From: Branchiostoma floridae
Taxonomy: Eukaryota > Chordata > Leptocardii > Amphioxiformes > Branchiostomatidae
Length of the DNA: 64,000 bases
Assembly (NCBI RefSeq): GCF_000003815.2
Contig: NC_049979.1
Location: 19,585,686-19,649,685 of the forward strand
Reading direction: 5' to 3'
Below the pieces are notes generated by a model. The model was not told the origin of the DNA. It was given only the letters and a program-made list of their open reading frames with translations, and did no database searches. The translations under genes and the position numbers were made by a program. Below are positions 1-11,139 of this stretch, piece after piece (position 1 is the first letter of the stretch; every line of letters begins with the position of its first letter).

Positions 1-157
1 AATGTTAAGTAAAATAGTCAGCTCAGTTTTCTTACAACAGATCAGTGGAAAAAGCAGCAGGAGCAACTTCAAGGTCACTGGAATCTGTGTCTGACTCTGT
101 AATCTGGGAGGAGAACTGCAGGTATTAGAGAGGAGCAATTAAGCTATTAAGCGTTAC

Positions 158-486
158 CTTTCGCTTCACTACTGTGATGCCCGGGTGTGAGGCGGCATCA
201 TGATAAACACGCATGATGTCTTTGAAGTCCTCCTGAATCATAACAAGTTTACCATTCTTGTGGAGCTTCCCCTCCACATTGGAGTAGCTCCTGGCCTTGC
301 GCTGGAAGTTCAGGGTCTGGCGTTTGGACTCCACACTTGAATCCTTGAGGCCAAATGGAACATTGTTATGTTCCTGGGCTGACAGTGTCCTGAAAACCTC
401 ATGCCCCCAGTCGGTGCCACCGGGCCTTTGTTTATCCCTGTCCAGGTAGTATTGCAGGGCAGCAGCCTCTTCTTTACTGATTGGCA
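158..486 (-). CDS. Partial gene: exon with integrase-type H2C2 zinc-binding domain
   Basis: A single open exon of about 110 codons. A pyrimidine tract and AG acceptor lie just above 486 and a GTAACG donor just below 158. The C-terminal part has the spacing of an integrase H2C2 zinc-binding domain (a LHKNGKLV-like strand, then Y-H-D-A-A-S-H-P-G-I). In retroelement integrases and domesticated integrase-like genes this domain precedes the catalytic core. The CxxC half would lie in the next exon, outside the window. It could be a domesticated integrase-like host gene or a decayed retroelement. The clean splice sites favour a host exon, but no RNase-H-like core is visible here. Confidence 0.55.
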
Positions 487-924
487 CTTGAAAATAAAAA
501 AACAAAACTTGTAGTTGGATGTAGAGTAGTGTTTAAGATTGCCTCCGCCCCCCTCCCCCTATTCAAAACATGAATATCGATCGTCTAAGAGAAACACTCA
601 AATTTCCAAGCTCCATTTTGACTTCTGCGAGAGGCAGTCATAAGCATCATACACAAATGGTTCACAGGAAATGTACAAAAGTTAAAACAACAAGACCACA
701 AAAAAGGACCTTACTTGCGTTGGTGCACGTGGAATTCGCAGTCAACATCAGCCAGCATTCAGCGCAAGAGAAGTTTTGTCGAACTTTTTAAACTCTCGCA
801 AGTAGACTCTCGCGACGTCTCGCGATCGCGAGGTGGAACCAAATTTGGAATACTGGGCGTAAATAATCGCCGCTTGTGGTCCTGTCAATCAACATGATTG
901 ACGGCGACAAAGAAGCGAGTCTGA

Positions 925-1049
925 GATATCCTGAATGCGCTCTGGTTTAGAGCGCTTTTAGAATAGAAGCGCATTTAGGATGCAGGCCTATCCCAGAAGT
1001 GCTTCTATCCTAAAAGCGCTTTTAGGATAGAGCACATTTGGGATATATC
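925..1049. repeat. Imperfect 125-bp inverted repeat (hairpin/MITE-like)
   Basis: Two arms of about 60 bp pair with each other with a few mismatches. The outer ends are GATATC-type and the arms contain repeated AGCGCTTTTAG and its complement. It codes for nothing and looks like a small foldback element. I could not define a target duplication. Confidence 0.55.
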
Positions 1050-1123
1050 ATGCCCCTACATGGATCATCTTTAAACACGTGATTAGTGGCCCGCACTGAG
1101 CAGTTTCCTCTACCATTGCAGTT

Positions 1124-1314
1124 CTAGTCGGTGACCACTTTCAGACTCTTGGTGCTGTTACAGTTGATAGTGAGCACAGGGCCACCACATACACTGCTGG
1201 GGAGTGTCCGGCCGTACAAGGCAGAGATGATGTTGATGTATTGCCCAGTGGAGCACCTCAGTGACAGGATCTTATTTTCGCAAACTCGAGTAGTAGTGTT
1301 AACTCCACACCGTT
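1124..1314 (-). CDS. SUEL/galactose-lectin-type domain exon (partial gene)
   Basis: An acceptor (TTTCTAG) at 1315-1316 opens a frame reading R-C-G-V-N, then V-C-E-N-K-I-L-S-L-R-C, then G-Q-Y-I-N-I-I-S-A-L-Y-G-R-T, and later N-C-N-S. This is the first half of a SUEL/rhamnose-binding-lectin domain: the paired cysteines, the I.I..A.YGRT signature and the mid-domain NC are all visible. The frame stops at 1124-1126, before the second half of the domain (usual full domain about 90 residues). Either a weak donor near 1130 is used to reach another exon, or this copy is truncated. Such domains bind rhamnose or galactose in secreted lectins and in adhesion receptors such as latrophilin. Confidence 0.55.
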
Positions 1315-1922
1315 CTAGAAAGGTTTAATGATTTTTAACACTTTGAATAACATTATATCCAATGAGGAAACCTATAAGACAGATGTAAATATACATATAC
1401 TACTACTACTACTATACATATATAGATATTTATATGAATGTAATGTTTATGTTATGCCCATGAACCTAACCGGTGCGCTACTTGAGTAAAATATTTGCAC
1501 CTATATCTAAGTAACGCTGCAATCATTTTCACTTACATGCTGTTTTGTGTTTCTTTTACGAGCTGTGAGAAGATATTTCTGCTGGTTTTCATTACGCGAT
1601 AGAAATAAAGTCGTTTTCATTGTTCGATATTTGTACACTTACCAAAATCAGAGCTTGTCTCTCCATTATGTACTGCATACAGCAGTAGCAACATGGACGT
1701 CAACATGGTGGTCATGGTCTTCTGTACATAAAAATGGCCTAGTATCTGACGTGTTGCTCTGCTCACAAGAAGACGGAGACTTGCGACAGAATATGACCAG
1801 CCCTGAAAAGAGGAGCCGCGTACTATATTATGCTTAGTAATTCCATTTTCTCCTCAAAACGCATCCCACCAAAAAAGAGTATTTGTTTCTAAAATCGACA
1901 AGGAAGTGAAGTTCTTCCCTAC

Positions 1923-2224
1923 CTGCACGAGTCGTCAGTGTGCCCATGACCTCTGACATGAATATTTGCATGTCCTGAAAGAACCTTTACTTGTGGTGGT
2001 TTGTCTTTTGGTTTGGGTTTTTGGTGTGTTTTAGTGGCGCGTCGACATGAACCAACAATATCGCTGACTTTGCTGTCAGAGAGGGCAAATTCCTCGTTTA
2101 TTTGCAGCAGCAACATTCGAGGCTTTTCTGGGCAAAAATCATTTTGAAAATGAGCATTGTGATCTTTGTCGTTTCTGAGGCTGCCAGGTATGTTGATAAC
2201 AACAAAGAAACATCCCTTAGGCAC
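1923..2224 (-). CDS. Possible exon, unrecognised
   Basis: An open frame of about 100 codons ends at a usable donor (TGCAG followed by GTAGGG). It encodes a Lys/Pro-rich segment (T-H-Q-K-P-K-P-K-D-K-P-P) followed by a His-rich stretch. It lies between the two lectin-like exons on the same strand and could belong to the same gene. No family was recognised and the acceptor is unclear, so this call is weak. Confidence 0.25.
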
Positions 2225-3107
2225 ATTTTTGAAGTGTGCTCACCGCTTAATAACAAGTGATGAATTTCGCCATGCCACCTGCCGATAACTGTACAAAGTG
2301 CATAAACTCTACTTAGCCGCAAAATGTAAATAGAAGTGCATTTCTATTTTCGGGGAGATCCTGTGTTCTTAAATTTCAATTCAATTTCAATACCATGACG
2401 CAGAAGGCAAACTATGCATGGCTGTCCATTTATAAGCAACGATGATATGCTCCACAATTGTTGAACCTTGTTTCTTATGACCTCCAATCTGTCCCTCAGC
2501 TGCCATAAGATAAAAAAAAGATACTGCATTATTGGATTCAAAACCCTCAGCCTTACAGCTGTACTTGCACTATACAGAACGAAACAAGACAATGAAAACG
2601 ATTATCTGTATCGTAGAATATCAAAGAAATGTCGAAGCTGCCAAGAATAACATCTAAATTTTATTTAGCACTACTATGATCGGCTTGTATACATGTATAT
2701 GGCCATAACGTTGTACAAAGTTAACGTTTATTTGTCACAAGAGACAACAAAAGTTTAACATGTATTTACGTGCATATTGTAAAAACAAAATGCACTATTG
2801 TGCACATGAAGGTTGATTTAGACACACTGTTGAGTAAATTAATATTTTAGCAGAAATCGCTTGTAATTACGCATTGTATGCCTTACTGTTAATGTCCATG
2901 GTTTCGCTGTCCTAGTAGACATTCTTCATTTTTCTTGTACGTAAAATGACTCTAGTGCACTCTGCAGAGATGTATGATAGAGTAAGAGTAACGAGGCGAG
3001 TGACGTTTTAAGTAAATGCAATAATCAGACTTTAATGATAAAGAATAAAAATGATAAGGATTTGGCATTAGAATATCCTTCTTTCGCGGAAACCAATGCA
3101 CAGTTAC

Positions 3108-3278
3108 CTTTTGATATACAGTGTTCACCTTGACATATGACGTTGTCCACGGTCCAATTGCCGCCGTTGTTGTCAATGACATTAATTGCCCGCGATCTCC
3201 GTACCATCCGGTTGTAGATGGCATTGACCACGAAAACTTCATTTTCAGTGTCGCAGATAATGTTTACGGGCAATAGGT
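3108..3278 (-). CDS. Probable exon of a lectin-like extracellular protein
   Basis: The exon is bounded by an acceptor (TTTCTTAG) and a GTAACT donor, with phase 2 in and phase 1 out, 171 nt. The frame reads V-N-I-I-C-D...V-F-V-V-N-A-I-Y-N-R and ends V-I-C-Q-G-E-H-C-I-S. This resembles a diverged SUEL domain: a strand, then A.Y.R, then a C..G..C.. pair as in the second half of the domain, but the central glycine of YGR is missing. It is on the same strand as the better SUEL exon at 1124-1314, so one multi-domain gene is plausible but not shown. Confidence 0.45.
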
Positions 3279-3495
3279 CTAAGAAAGTAATGTAAGATAA
3301 TGTTATTGACCGACCTGTCAGTAGTTGTGTGATAATGCCGCTCTGAATGAATGCCGCTCCGGGACCAGGTTTTTCCAAATCTGTCTTCTCGTTGGAAAAT
3401 GTAGATTGTAAGGTTCAGATGCTGCATGTAGCTCAGGAAGCTAATAATTGAGCTTGTACGATACAAGACACGGTGAAATGATTTCAAGAACTTAC

Positions 3496-3631
3496 TGTTT
3501 TTGTAGTCCATCCCGCACCAAATGGTGCATCGAGTGGCGCCCATCTCCGTTTCTATATAGGTCCACACAGCTCTGCGCAGTCCACTGGCAGTTTTCTGTG
3601 TGTTCCACTATTATATACTCTTTCCCAGATG
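3496..3631 (-). CDS. Possible upstream exon of the lectin-like gene
   Basis: An open frame of about 45 codons lies between an AG at 3632-3633 and a good GTAAGT donor just below 3496. It reads Y-I-I-V-E-H-T-E-N-C-Q-W and then S-C-V-D-L-Y, which looks extracellular. No family was recognised. It is assigned to the lectin-like gene only by strand and proximity. Confidence 0.3.
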
Positions 3632-4842
3632 CTTAGTGCTAACAAGGAGGTTAACTTCCTTGCATTGACATCAGTATCTTTTCCAAAGCTTCCTGTACTT
3701 CACTCGTGTTCCGCATGGCGTATTTTTAACATGCATTGTGTCGCATTGACAGCAAAAAATCCTCTAATACGTCACATCTAATTTCTTAAAGATGAAAATC
3801 TGTTCAGCTTCTGAATAGCAATGACAAAGACATAGCGTGAGGCAAGTAGTCTTGTTGAAATTAGGCAATCCAGTGATAAATTCAAGATCGATTTAAGTCC
3901 ATTTGTTGTTGATAACCAAACGGTTATCTAAAGAAACATCACAAGCCGCTATACACAGTACGTAATCTTAAAGTTAAAATCGCCAATACTTACACCCTCT
4001 TGAATAATGCACGCTATGGAAGGTTCGTAACATCTGCATGTTGCAATTCTTTATGCAATTAGAAATATTTCAATCATTTCTTGGTTCTTCATATTACAAA
4101 ATTTGATATGAGACTGAAATGGTGACTTATAATAAATAACATGTTTATTGCATAAAATATATAATTCAATTCTCCCCAAAGCTATTGATGTTCATTGCAA
4201 TGCGGGATCACATGCCGGAATGGGAGGCGTATTTGATAACACTCATCACGGTCGGATAACGAAGAGTCACATGACTAACGCCGTGTGCGAAATCACTTCC
4301 TGGTCGAGAGTACAGGCAGCCGACGACGGTTCGGACGTGACGGAAACTACGCTCTGTCGGTATGTTGAAGTGCAAGTTGGAAGCGAAGACGTTATACAAT
4401 ACTTCCGTCATCAAGCAGTTAAACTGGCAATGAATCGTGGCTCCACATGCAAAAAAATGTCTGGCCAAAGGGTGGGTCCCTTCGGAACACTGCTACAGTA
4501 AACAACGCACTACAGAACTCTGAGCTTGCAGCTGCGTTCGTCTTGGATCGCCTCAGCTTGCGGACACACTAGACGATCGAGGATACGAGTTTGAACAACA
4601 TTTAACTTAACTCGCCCAGTGGAAAGTGATTGAGCCCAGCCCAATAGGGAACACTTCAGCGGAATGCGCCCAGTGCTTCACTGTCTGTGATTTTAATCCG
4701 AGTCGATTTTTTTTCTTCGAGAACTTCCGTGTTCGAAGTTTGGAATATACGTGTACATCATATCAAGGGAGAGCTGTCAGTGTACGTTTCATAAAGGCCT
4801 AATTATCGTGTGAGCATTCCAGAAAGCTGATTTTTACGTTCA

Positions 4843-7800
4843 ATGGTAAATTCACTGGAGGATACACACTTCGCCATGGGCGGCAGAAAGGCGTGTGTTG
4901 GTTTAAGCATGCAGGCATGGATCATGCTATCCATGATCACCTGCTTCACTGCGACTGTTCTCTCCATGGGGCAATGTGTTGGAAACGAACGTTGTTATGT
5001 CGAAAGGATTTCAGACCCAAATGGACAAGAGGAAGCTGGAGACCGTTTTACAACTGGTAGAACGGACAGCGGTACATGTAACAGCTGTGAGGGACATTTA
5101 AGCACTGACGCAAACAACAACAGTGACAGTGACGATAGATGTTGGTGTCAGTGTTCGTGGCAACATACATTTTGGTCGGATATAAATAAATGCAGTAAAG
5201 AACGGGAAATGCTCGGTAAGTACTGGTGCCAAACTACCGATTGTTAGACACGCGTACGTCTTTCAAGCAAATTCAATCATCATAAAGCATATATGACAGT
5301 AACAGCGGTAGGTAACACAAGACTTCGGAGACCTCATACTTCCATGAAATATTCTTATTATGCAATTGCACATCTGCATAATATGCCTGGTTATGTACAC
5401 CCCATACCAAATATCATTACAATCTATCCAGAGGTTCTAGAGTTATGGTGACAACAAATATCCAGACACACAAACAGACAGACACATAAAAAATGATACC
5501 TCCATTTTATGTAGGTAATAAAGCATGGTATTGCTATCTATACCAGATTGCTATTGGGACTGAGTAAATACAAATTTTGGTAACTGTTATATTGTATTAT
5601 ACTAGTAAGTTGGCCAGAAAACAGTGAATAATTTGCCCAGGGATGTCAAATACAGTGAATAATTTGCCCAGGGATGTCAAATACATTTTTACACATAGTT
5701 GGACTGAGCTATTTACAATAAGTGAACAGTCACCTCGGTCCTGTAACAGTACACTGGTTCCTGACATGCATGGCTACTCTAATGTTAGATTCTCTGTTAA
5801 ACAAATTCATACACACAAGAAAACCTCATTTAATACACTCTTATCATTCCAATTTAAATAAGAAAAAGTGTTTCGGATACTTATGAAATTTATGGCATGA
5901 AATCATGAGCATTCCCAGGGTAATGAGATATGTATGCATGTAATGTTGAATGATGTCCATAGAAAGTATTTGCACACTCTCTTCCTGTAAATTGTAAATT
6001 AGAGCTTAATTTCCATCAATAGTCAATAATTACATACCTGAGGGAATCTGATTCTTTGATTTTATTTCCAATTGCTGTCCTTACATCCTTTTGCATAATT
6101 TAACATACATACATTTTCCTCCCTGATACATGTATCATATAGATGTATGCATTTTTCTTGTGCCACCTCACCTATTAATTACCAAATGATCATACTACAA
6201 AAAGTTTACACCATTCACTTTTTCAACCTTGCAGGCTGCAGAGTCAGAGTAGGGAATTCTGGACTACCCAAAGCTACAACAGTGGGCAATCTAAGAACCA
6301 GGGTGCTGAAGTATATGAAGAATAGAAATGAATGGGTTGATTTGAACAAAAACTGGGGTTGTACAGTTACAAAGCAAGAGTACCTTGAAAATGATGGTCA
6401 TTGGAGGAACCTAACATGTGTCACAGAACATACTTTCAATATAGCTGATCCGTCGGATCAAATATCTGTTGCATCAAACAACCAGATTGCTTTGCAGGTA
6501 AGTTGCATAGCCCTTTCTGCTCCTAATTAAGTCATTCTTGAACTAGACTTTGGCGACCTCATACCTCCATGAAATATTTAGAGCTTTTGTAAATTTTATG
6601 CAAATGACTTGCACATTTACATGATCTTGTTGACACACAGACTGACACACAAATGCTAGTGAAAATATAACTTCTATGACATTTCATGGAGGTAAAAATA
6701 AGTACAGTAACTATATTGTGACTTGCAATAAACATTGATCGATTGACTCTATGAAAGGCTGTATTTCTTTGAGCATGTTAAGGTCACACCAATCTAACTT
6801 CTTTGCTGTCATATTTGCTTTATTTTCATCTGATTTGGAAAAAAAAGATCCCATGTACCATCAACCCTAAATGTATTGTTTTTGACAATATATTTGTTCC
6901 GCTGGCTCCGGCTATTCTTTTCACACAACCAAGATATTAGATTTGTATGGCCTCTTATGGCACCAACAAATGTAAATGTACTTCCTTTTTGCCTTTGTTT
7001 TGCTATTTGGAAATCAGTGGTCTGGATTAGACAATGACAATGAAGATCTTCACGGCTTACTGGTGAAGCTGTCAATATCATGCAGCCGTGATGCAACAAT
7101 GGGGAGCCAATGCCTGCTCTTTAAGCTTGTAGGCACCCACACTTGTGAGTAAACTTCTTTTCTCTGCTTTGCATGTGCTTCATTTGACATTTTGCTATAG
7201 TGTCAAGAAACTTAGGACATAAGAGTTTTCTTTTACACAACCATTGTTTTTCTCACCTGCTGACGTTTCGATGTCTGTCAGACATCTTCCTCAGAGCTCC
7301 TTAATGGAGTTCTGCTTCTTGCCGCTATATGTAGCCGATGTAGGTGGCACTTTTGCGGAGAGAACGCTATCCCAAACGTGGCTGAGTTTGTATCCACCTT
7401 TGTCCTGGTTCATCACTGGGGTGGACTTCCTTACACGTTTGGGATAGTGTTCTCGCCGCGAAAGCGCCACCTACATCAGCTACATATAGCAATGAGAAGC
7501 AGAATTTCAGTTAGAAGCTCTGTCTGACAGACATCGAAATGTCAGCAGGTGGGAAAAAAAAACTGGTTGTGTAAAAGAAAATGGCCTATGATCTACCAAC
7601 CTGATGAAATTATTTACGGAAGTCAAGGAACTTGTCTTAAAATTATTTCTTTCTTGAATACAATGTATCTATTTATTTCAGATGATCCAACAAATTCAGA
7701 ATGTGAAGATGAAGACACAACTACAGAGGAAAGTAAGTTTAGCACAACTTCCTCAACCACTGTGTTTGACTCGGGTGACCAATACACTACATCCAGGAGA

Positions 7801-10800
7801 AATCATTCAACTTTGTTAACATCAAGTCAACCTCTATCGTAGCAGATGCAACATNNNNNNNNNNNNNNNNNNNNNNNNNNNNNNNNNNNNNNNNNNNNNN
7901 NNNNNNNNNNNNNNNNNNNNNNNNNNNNNNNNNNNNNNNNNNNNNNNNNNNNNNTCTAGATCTAGCTTAGCCATGCTGACACCTGGCTCTCCAGGTATGG
8001 TACAATACTGTTTCTCATTTACTCTGACTTTTATCATTACAGATCTAATTTACTAGAAATAATGTGAAAACGTATACATTGGAATTACTAATTAGCCGAG
8101 TAACAATATAATTGTATCTTTCACATCTCTAACTTTTTTTGTACATACAATGATATGGAGTACAGTCACTGTACTCCATATCATTTTTCAGTGGTAAATG
8201 ATTTACCACCCGTTGTAGCAGCTCTATTTGTGTCAGACTGTTTTCCTTCCCTTCAGTCATACGTGCCCTATTCTCAGCATGTAACGTCTTTACTTTAGTT
8301 ACAATGTATATATTGGTATTTATGTTTTCAACCAGTCCTAATGCCATGGTTATGCTCAGAGCAACAACATTATATTTGCTCAGAGTAAAAATGTGCACTG
8401 ACTCATCAATGCACTGACTCATCAATGCACTTTCTTTTGTCCACTTTAAATCTGCCAATTTGTGATTGATAATTTTACTTTTAAAAGTTGTATGATTATT
8501 TTCTGTAAACTCATCATCGTATTAATTCTTCTCACCTCAGACAGCTTACCTATGAGTAGGTACCCAACAGCTGCCATTGCAGGTGGAACATCTGCAGCTG
8601 TTATCATCTTCATTGTGGCAGGTGTGGTACTCTTCATCATATGGCGCAGGAAGTTCAAACCAAGGTAAGAACAACATTTGCACTGTTGGCAGGTTTTGTT
8701 ACTAAAAACACAACATGTGTAACTATTCAAAATTGACAGGGAAGTTATCTTGTAGTGTAATCTTACCATTTAGCAGTTACCTAGCAGTTTTATATCTAAA
8801 ATTTTAATGTAAATACAAATTTCTCTTTTCTTTTGCATAGGAATATGGGAAAGCACAAGACCCAAAGGGTAAGTTACAAAGTGAATCTTCAACAATGTTT
8901 TTCAATAGCTATGGAAGACTTAAGCTTTTATATCGCATCAATACAGTCTTCAATGTCCATTTACCAGTATGTAATGTGTACTGTATTTTTTCTGGCCATT
9001 AACATTGGTGTGATGGTCTGTTGCCATTTAGATTAAGATTCAAGTATATTACAATTGTCAACTTTTTAAAAGGTTAAAATTACAAATGACAAAACATTTA
9101 TTTGCCATAGGTGACCATGAGTAGTTTACAGAATGGACACCCCCACCCTACAGAAGAAGGTACAGTGGATAATGAAATATATGCTGGCGATGACGCGGGA
9201 ATCGTGGACAATGTCATCTACGAGGGAGGGGTGGGAGCGGATGGGGTGTTCTCTAACCCTGGATACGCTGACAAGACACCGCAGTTCAAACCACGCATGG
9301 TGAGGAAGTCAAACTTTTGTTTTTTTTGGCATTATTTTTACATACTCTACAGTGCAGAGTACATAATACATAACCATTTGTTAGATGCCAAATGCATGTC
9401 AGGGAAGTTTGCTGTTCAGTCTTGTTTTTTATTCCTTATAACTTGATGTGCAAGTGTGCATACATTGGTCGAATATGTCAAGCAGCAATATCTTGATGTT
9501 CAGGTTAGTTGTCGATAAATAATGTTAGGGAACTGTCCTATGGCATGCCAAGGGAGTAATGTATGACCTACAAGTTATCCTGAGCATGTAAGTTGAATCA
9601 TATAAAACTGAAAACATTCACCATTACTGTTCTCTTTACTGATATTTCTCCCAGTTCTGAAGTGGCACAGTCAGACCCCCAATCTAACTGTACCACCTCT
9701 ATTTGCCCTGTTTTTGTACCCACAGGAACCCACATTCCCCTATAGGACCACATAGCAAGGACTTTGAACTCAGTTGGTAAACATTCCCAGACAACTACAT
9801 GGTGTAGAATAGATCAGGATAGCTCGATCAATTAACTCATCTTAGCACAACAGCTAGCTATTAATGTATTGTAAATACGTTTTAGACTTTTGAGTGGGAT
9901 GTGCATGGTGATAGCACTACTAAAATGCCTGTTACAGTAGCAAGACCGCATACTCGTTTTTGTTTTCTTTACATCTGTGACTTTGATTACATAGCAAAGG
10001 CCAGCTGTCTTGGCATAGCAAATATGTAACTCAAAGCTCACTCTCAGTCATCAGTGTCAACTTTTCATTTACCAAAATATCCCAGTCCCCAACATCCAGT
10101 ATAACTTTCTCAAACAAAGCATGATATTATAATCTCCAAGCAGATGTAAGAATCCTAGGGGGAAGTGAGTTGTTTAAGAAATACAATACCAGAAGAGTAA
10201 CAACATGTACATGATGTACGTTAAGAAAACTACTTCTGTACAGCGTTAACCAGGTTTACAGTAACCGTTACAACATTCCTTATTTCTCATACATCTCAAA
10301 GTAAAACATTTAACAAAATGCACAGATGAAAACAGAACACTAGGACAAAATGAAAAAATATCACTACAAAAATCCATTCCCTAAAACTGTGTTCAATTTA
10401 AGCTATAAACTTTAACTCCATTTACTTCATCCAATTCGGCATTGTTTCTCTTAAATCCAACAACCAACAAATGAAAATGGTGTGTCCGTGTCCTAGTAAT
10501 AGGACCTAATAAAAATTCTGCCATTTATGATAGTAAATACTTTGTTTTTGCTTCTTTCCCAAGGATGCCCCTGGAGCATTTGTACAGCCCAACCCAGGAG
10601 CAACTGACAAGACCCCCCAACCCCAGCGGAACATTATCATCGATGAGCCTCAGTATGCACAGATAGTTGACGACCAGTACGCGGATCCTCAGAAAGTACG
10701 GGAACGCAAGGACAAGAAAAACAAAAAGAAAGCTGCCAAGGATGAAAACTATTCCAACCTAAAAGGGCCACACGAAAGACAGCCGGGTGCAAACAACTCA

Positions 10801-11139
10801 AACAGCAATCACATATACCAGGGACTGAATAAAGGTGCAGATTATCAAAGTTTACGGGGGCCGAGAGAGCATCACGAAGTGAGACCATCTGAGAATCCCC
10901 AAACTCCGCAAGACGGACACGACTATACTTCTCTTCAACCTGGAAGTTCAAAGCCAAGTGCGGGCACATTGTCGAAGGAAGCAGACTATACAGTGTTGGA
11001 AGGCCCAGACTCCCCTGGGGAGGAGACTGCAGCAGGGCCAGATTACACCACCTTAGATGGACCAGACTCCCCCGGGGATGAGAGTACCTCAGGACCAGAC
11101 TACACAGTTCTGGATGGGCCAGATTCACCAGGGGATTAG
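4843..11139 (+). CDS. Single-pass receptor-like protein with multi-YxxL cytoplasmic tail
   Basis: Exons: 4843-5215, 6235-6497, 7018-7144, 7682-7732, 8541-8664, 8841-8868, 9111-9299, 10564-11139. All introns are GT-AG, phases match, and the total is 1,731 nt (576 aa). The M at 4843, or the in-frame M at 4876, precedes a hydrophobic signal segment (about residues 20-42). The ectodomain (about 43-282) is Cys-rich, with a CWCQC cluster near 100-104, and ends in an acidic, Thr-rich stalk. One membrane segment spans about 283-306, followed by W-R-R-K. The 270-aa tail has YAQI416, YSNL448, YQGL470, YQSL479, YTSL506, YTVL527, YTTL546 and YTVL565, plus EIYAG and VIYEG earlier. The last three sit in 19-residue repeats (GPDYT-L-GPDSPG). 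By analogy these would be SH2-docking or ITIM/ITAM-like sites; YSNL is also a YxN Grb2-type site. The ectodomain family was not recognised. An N gap lies in intron 4, but the phases across it match. Confidence 0.8.
5318..5520. repeat. Dispersed repeat, copy 1 (intron 1 of the receptor gene)
   Basis: A segment beginning GACCTCATAC-TTCCATGAAAT and ending with CAGACACATAAAAAATGATACC shares its start, its ACACACA-GACAGAC core and a CCTCCAT-type terminus with 6545-6705. The ends are partly inverted copies of one another (ACCTCCATGAAAT). It is probably an old non-autonomous element. Confidence 0.4.
5621..5684. repeat. 31-bp tandem duplication
   Basis: Two adjacent, nearly identical copies of a 31-bp unit (ACAGTGAATAATTTGCCCAG and following bases). 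It lies in intron 1 of the receptor gene and codes for nothing. Confidence 0.7.
6545..6705. repeat. Dispersed repeat, copy 2 (intron 2 of the receptor gene)
   Basis: Shares the GACCTCATACCTCCATGAAA head and the ACACACAGACTGACACAC core with 5318-5520. The right end is an inverted copy of the head (TTTCATGGAGGTAA). Non-coding. Confidence 0.4.
7225..7582. mobile_element. Foldback element with long terminal inverted repeats
   Basis: Nearly the whole 358 bp is an inverted repeat. The left arm starts TTTTCTTTTACACAACCA and runs on through CACCTGCTGACGTTTCGATG. The right arm is its complement with scattered differences. There is no coding capacity. It sits in intron 3 of the receptor gene, 80 bp after exon 3. 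Target duplication unclear. Confidence 0.65.
7855..7954. other. Assembly gap (100 N)
   Basis: Exactly 100 undetermined bases, the usual placeholder for a gap of unknown size. It lies in intron 4 of the receptor gene. Exon phases on both sides are compatible (1 and 1), so no coding exon is required inside it, although an optional one could be missing. Confidence 0.95.
8149..8185. repeat. Perfect 37-bp palindrome
   Basis: Two 18-bp arms (AATGATATGGAGTACAGT and its exact complement) are separated by one base. Located in intron 4 of the receptor gene. About 215 bp downstream (8397-8430) a short ACTGACTCATCAATGC unit is repeated twice in tandem. Confidence 0.85.

Noticed and set aside
4148-4501. 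117-aa plus-strand and 86-aa minus-strand overlapping frames
   Set aside because: Both are open by chance upstream of the receptor gene. Neither has splice context or recognisable sequence.
6781-6815. A second Harbinger-type MITE copy
   Set aside because: Only one end resembling the family (AAGGTCACACCAATCTAACTTC) is present and no matching inverted end was found, so it is at most a fragment.
7733-7842. Read-through of receptor exon 4 into a Ser/Thr-rich end
   Set aside because: A strong GTAAGT donor at 7733 and matching phases to the membrane exon at 8541 favour splicing. The read-through would give a secreted form and remains only a possibility.
10637-11128. 163-aa minus-strand open frame
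   Set aside because: It is the antisense shadow of the last receptor exon, kept open by the repeat composition.
9111-11139. Canonical ITAMs in the receptor tail
   Set aside because: No YxxL pair has the standard 6-8 residue gap: the closest (YQGL/YQSL) has 5 and the terminal repeats have 15. The ITIM position -2 residues also do not fit. Called YxxL motifs only.
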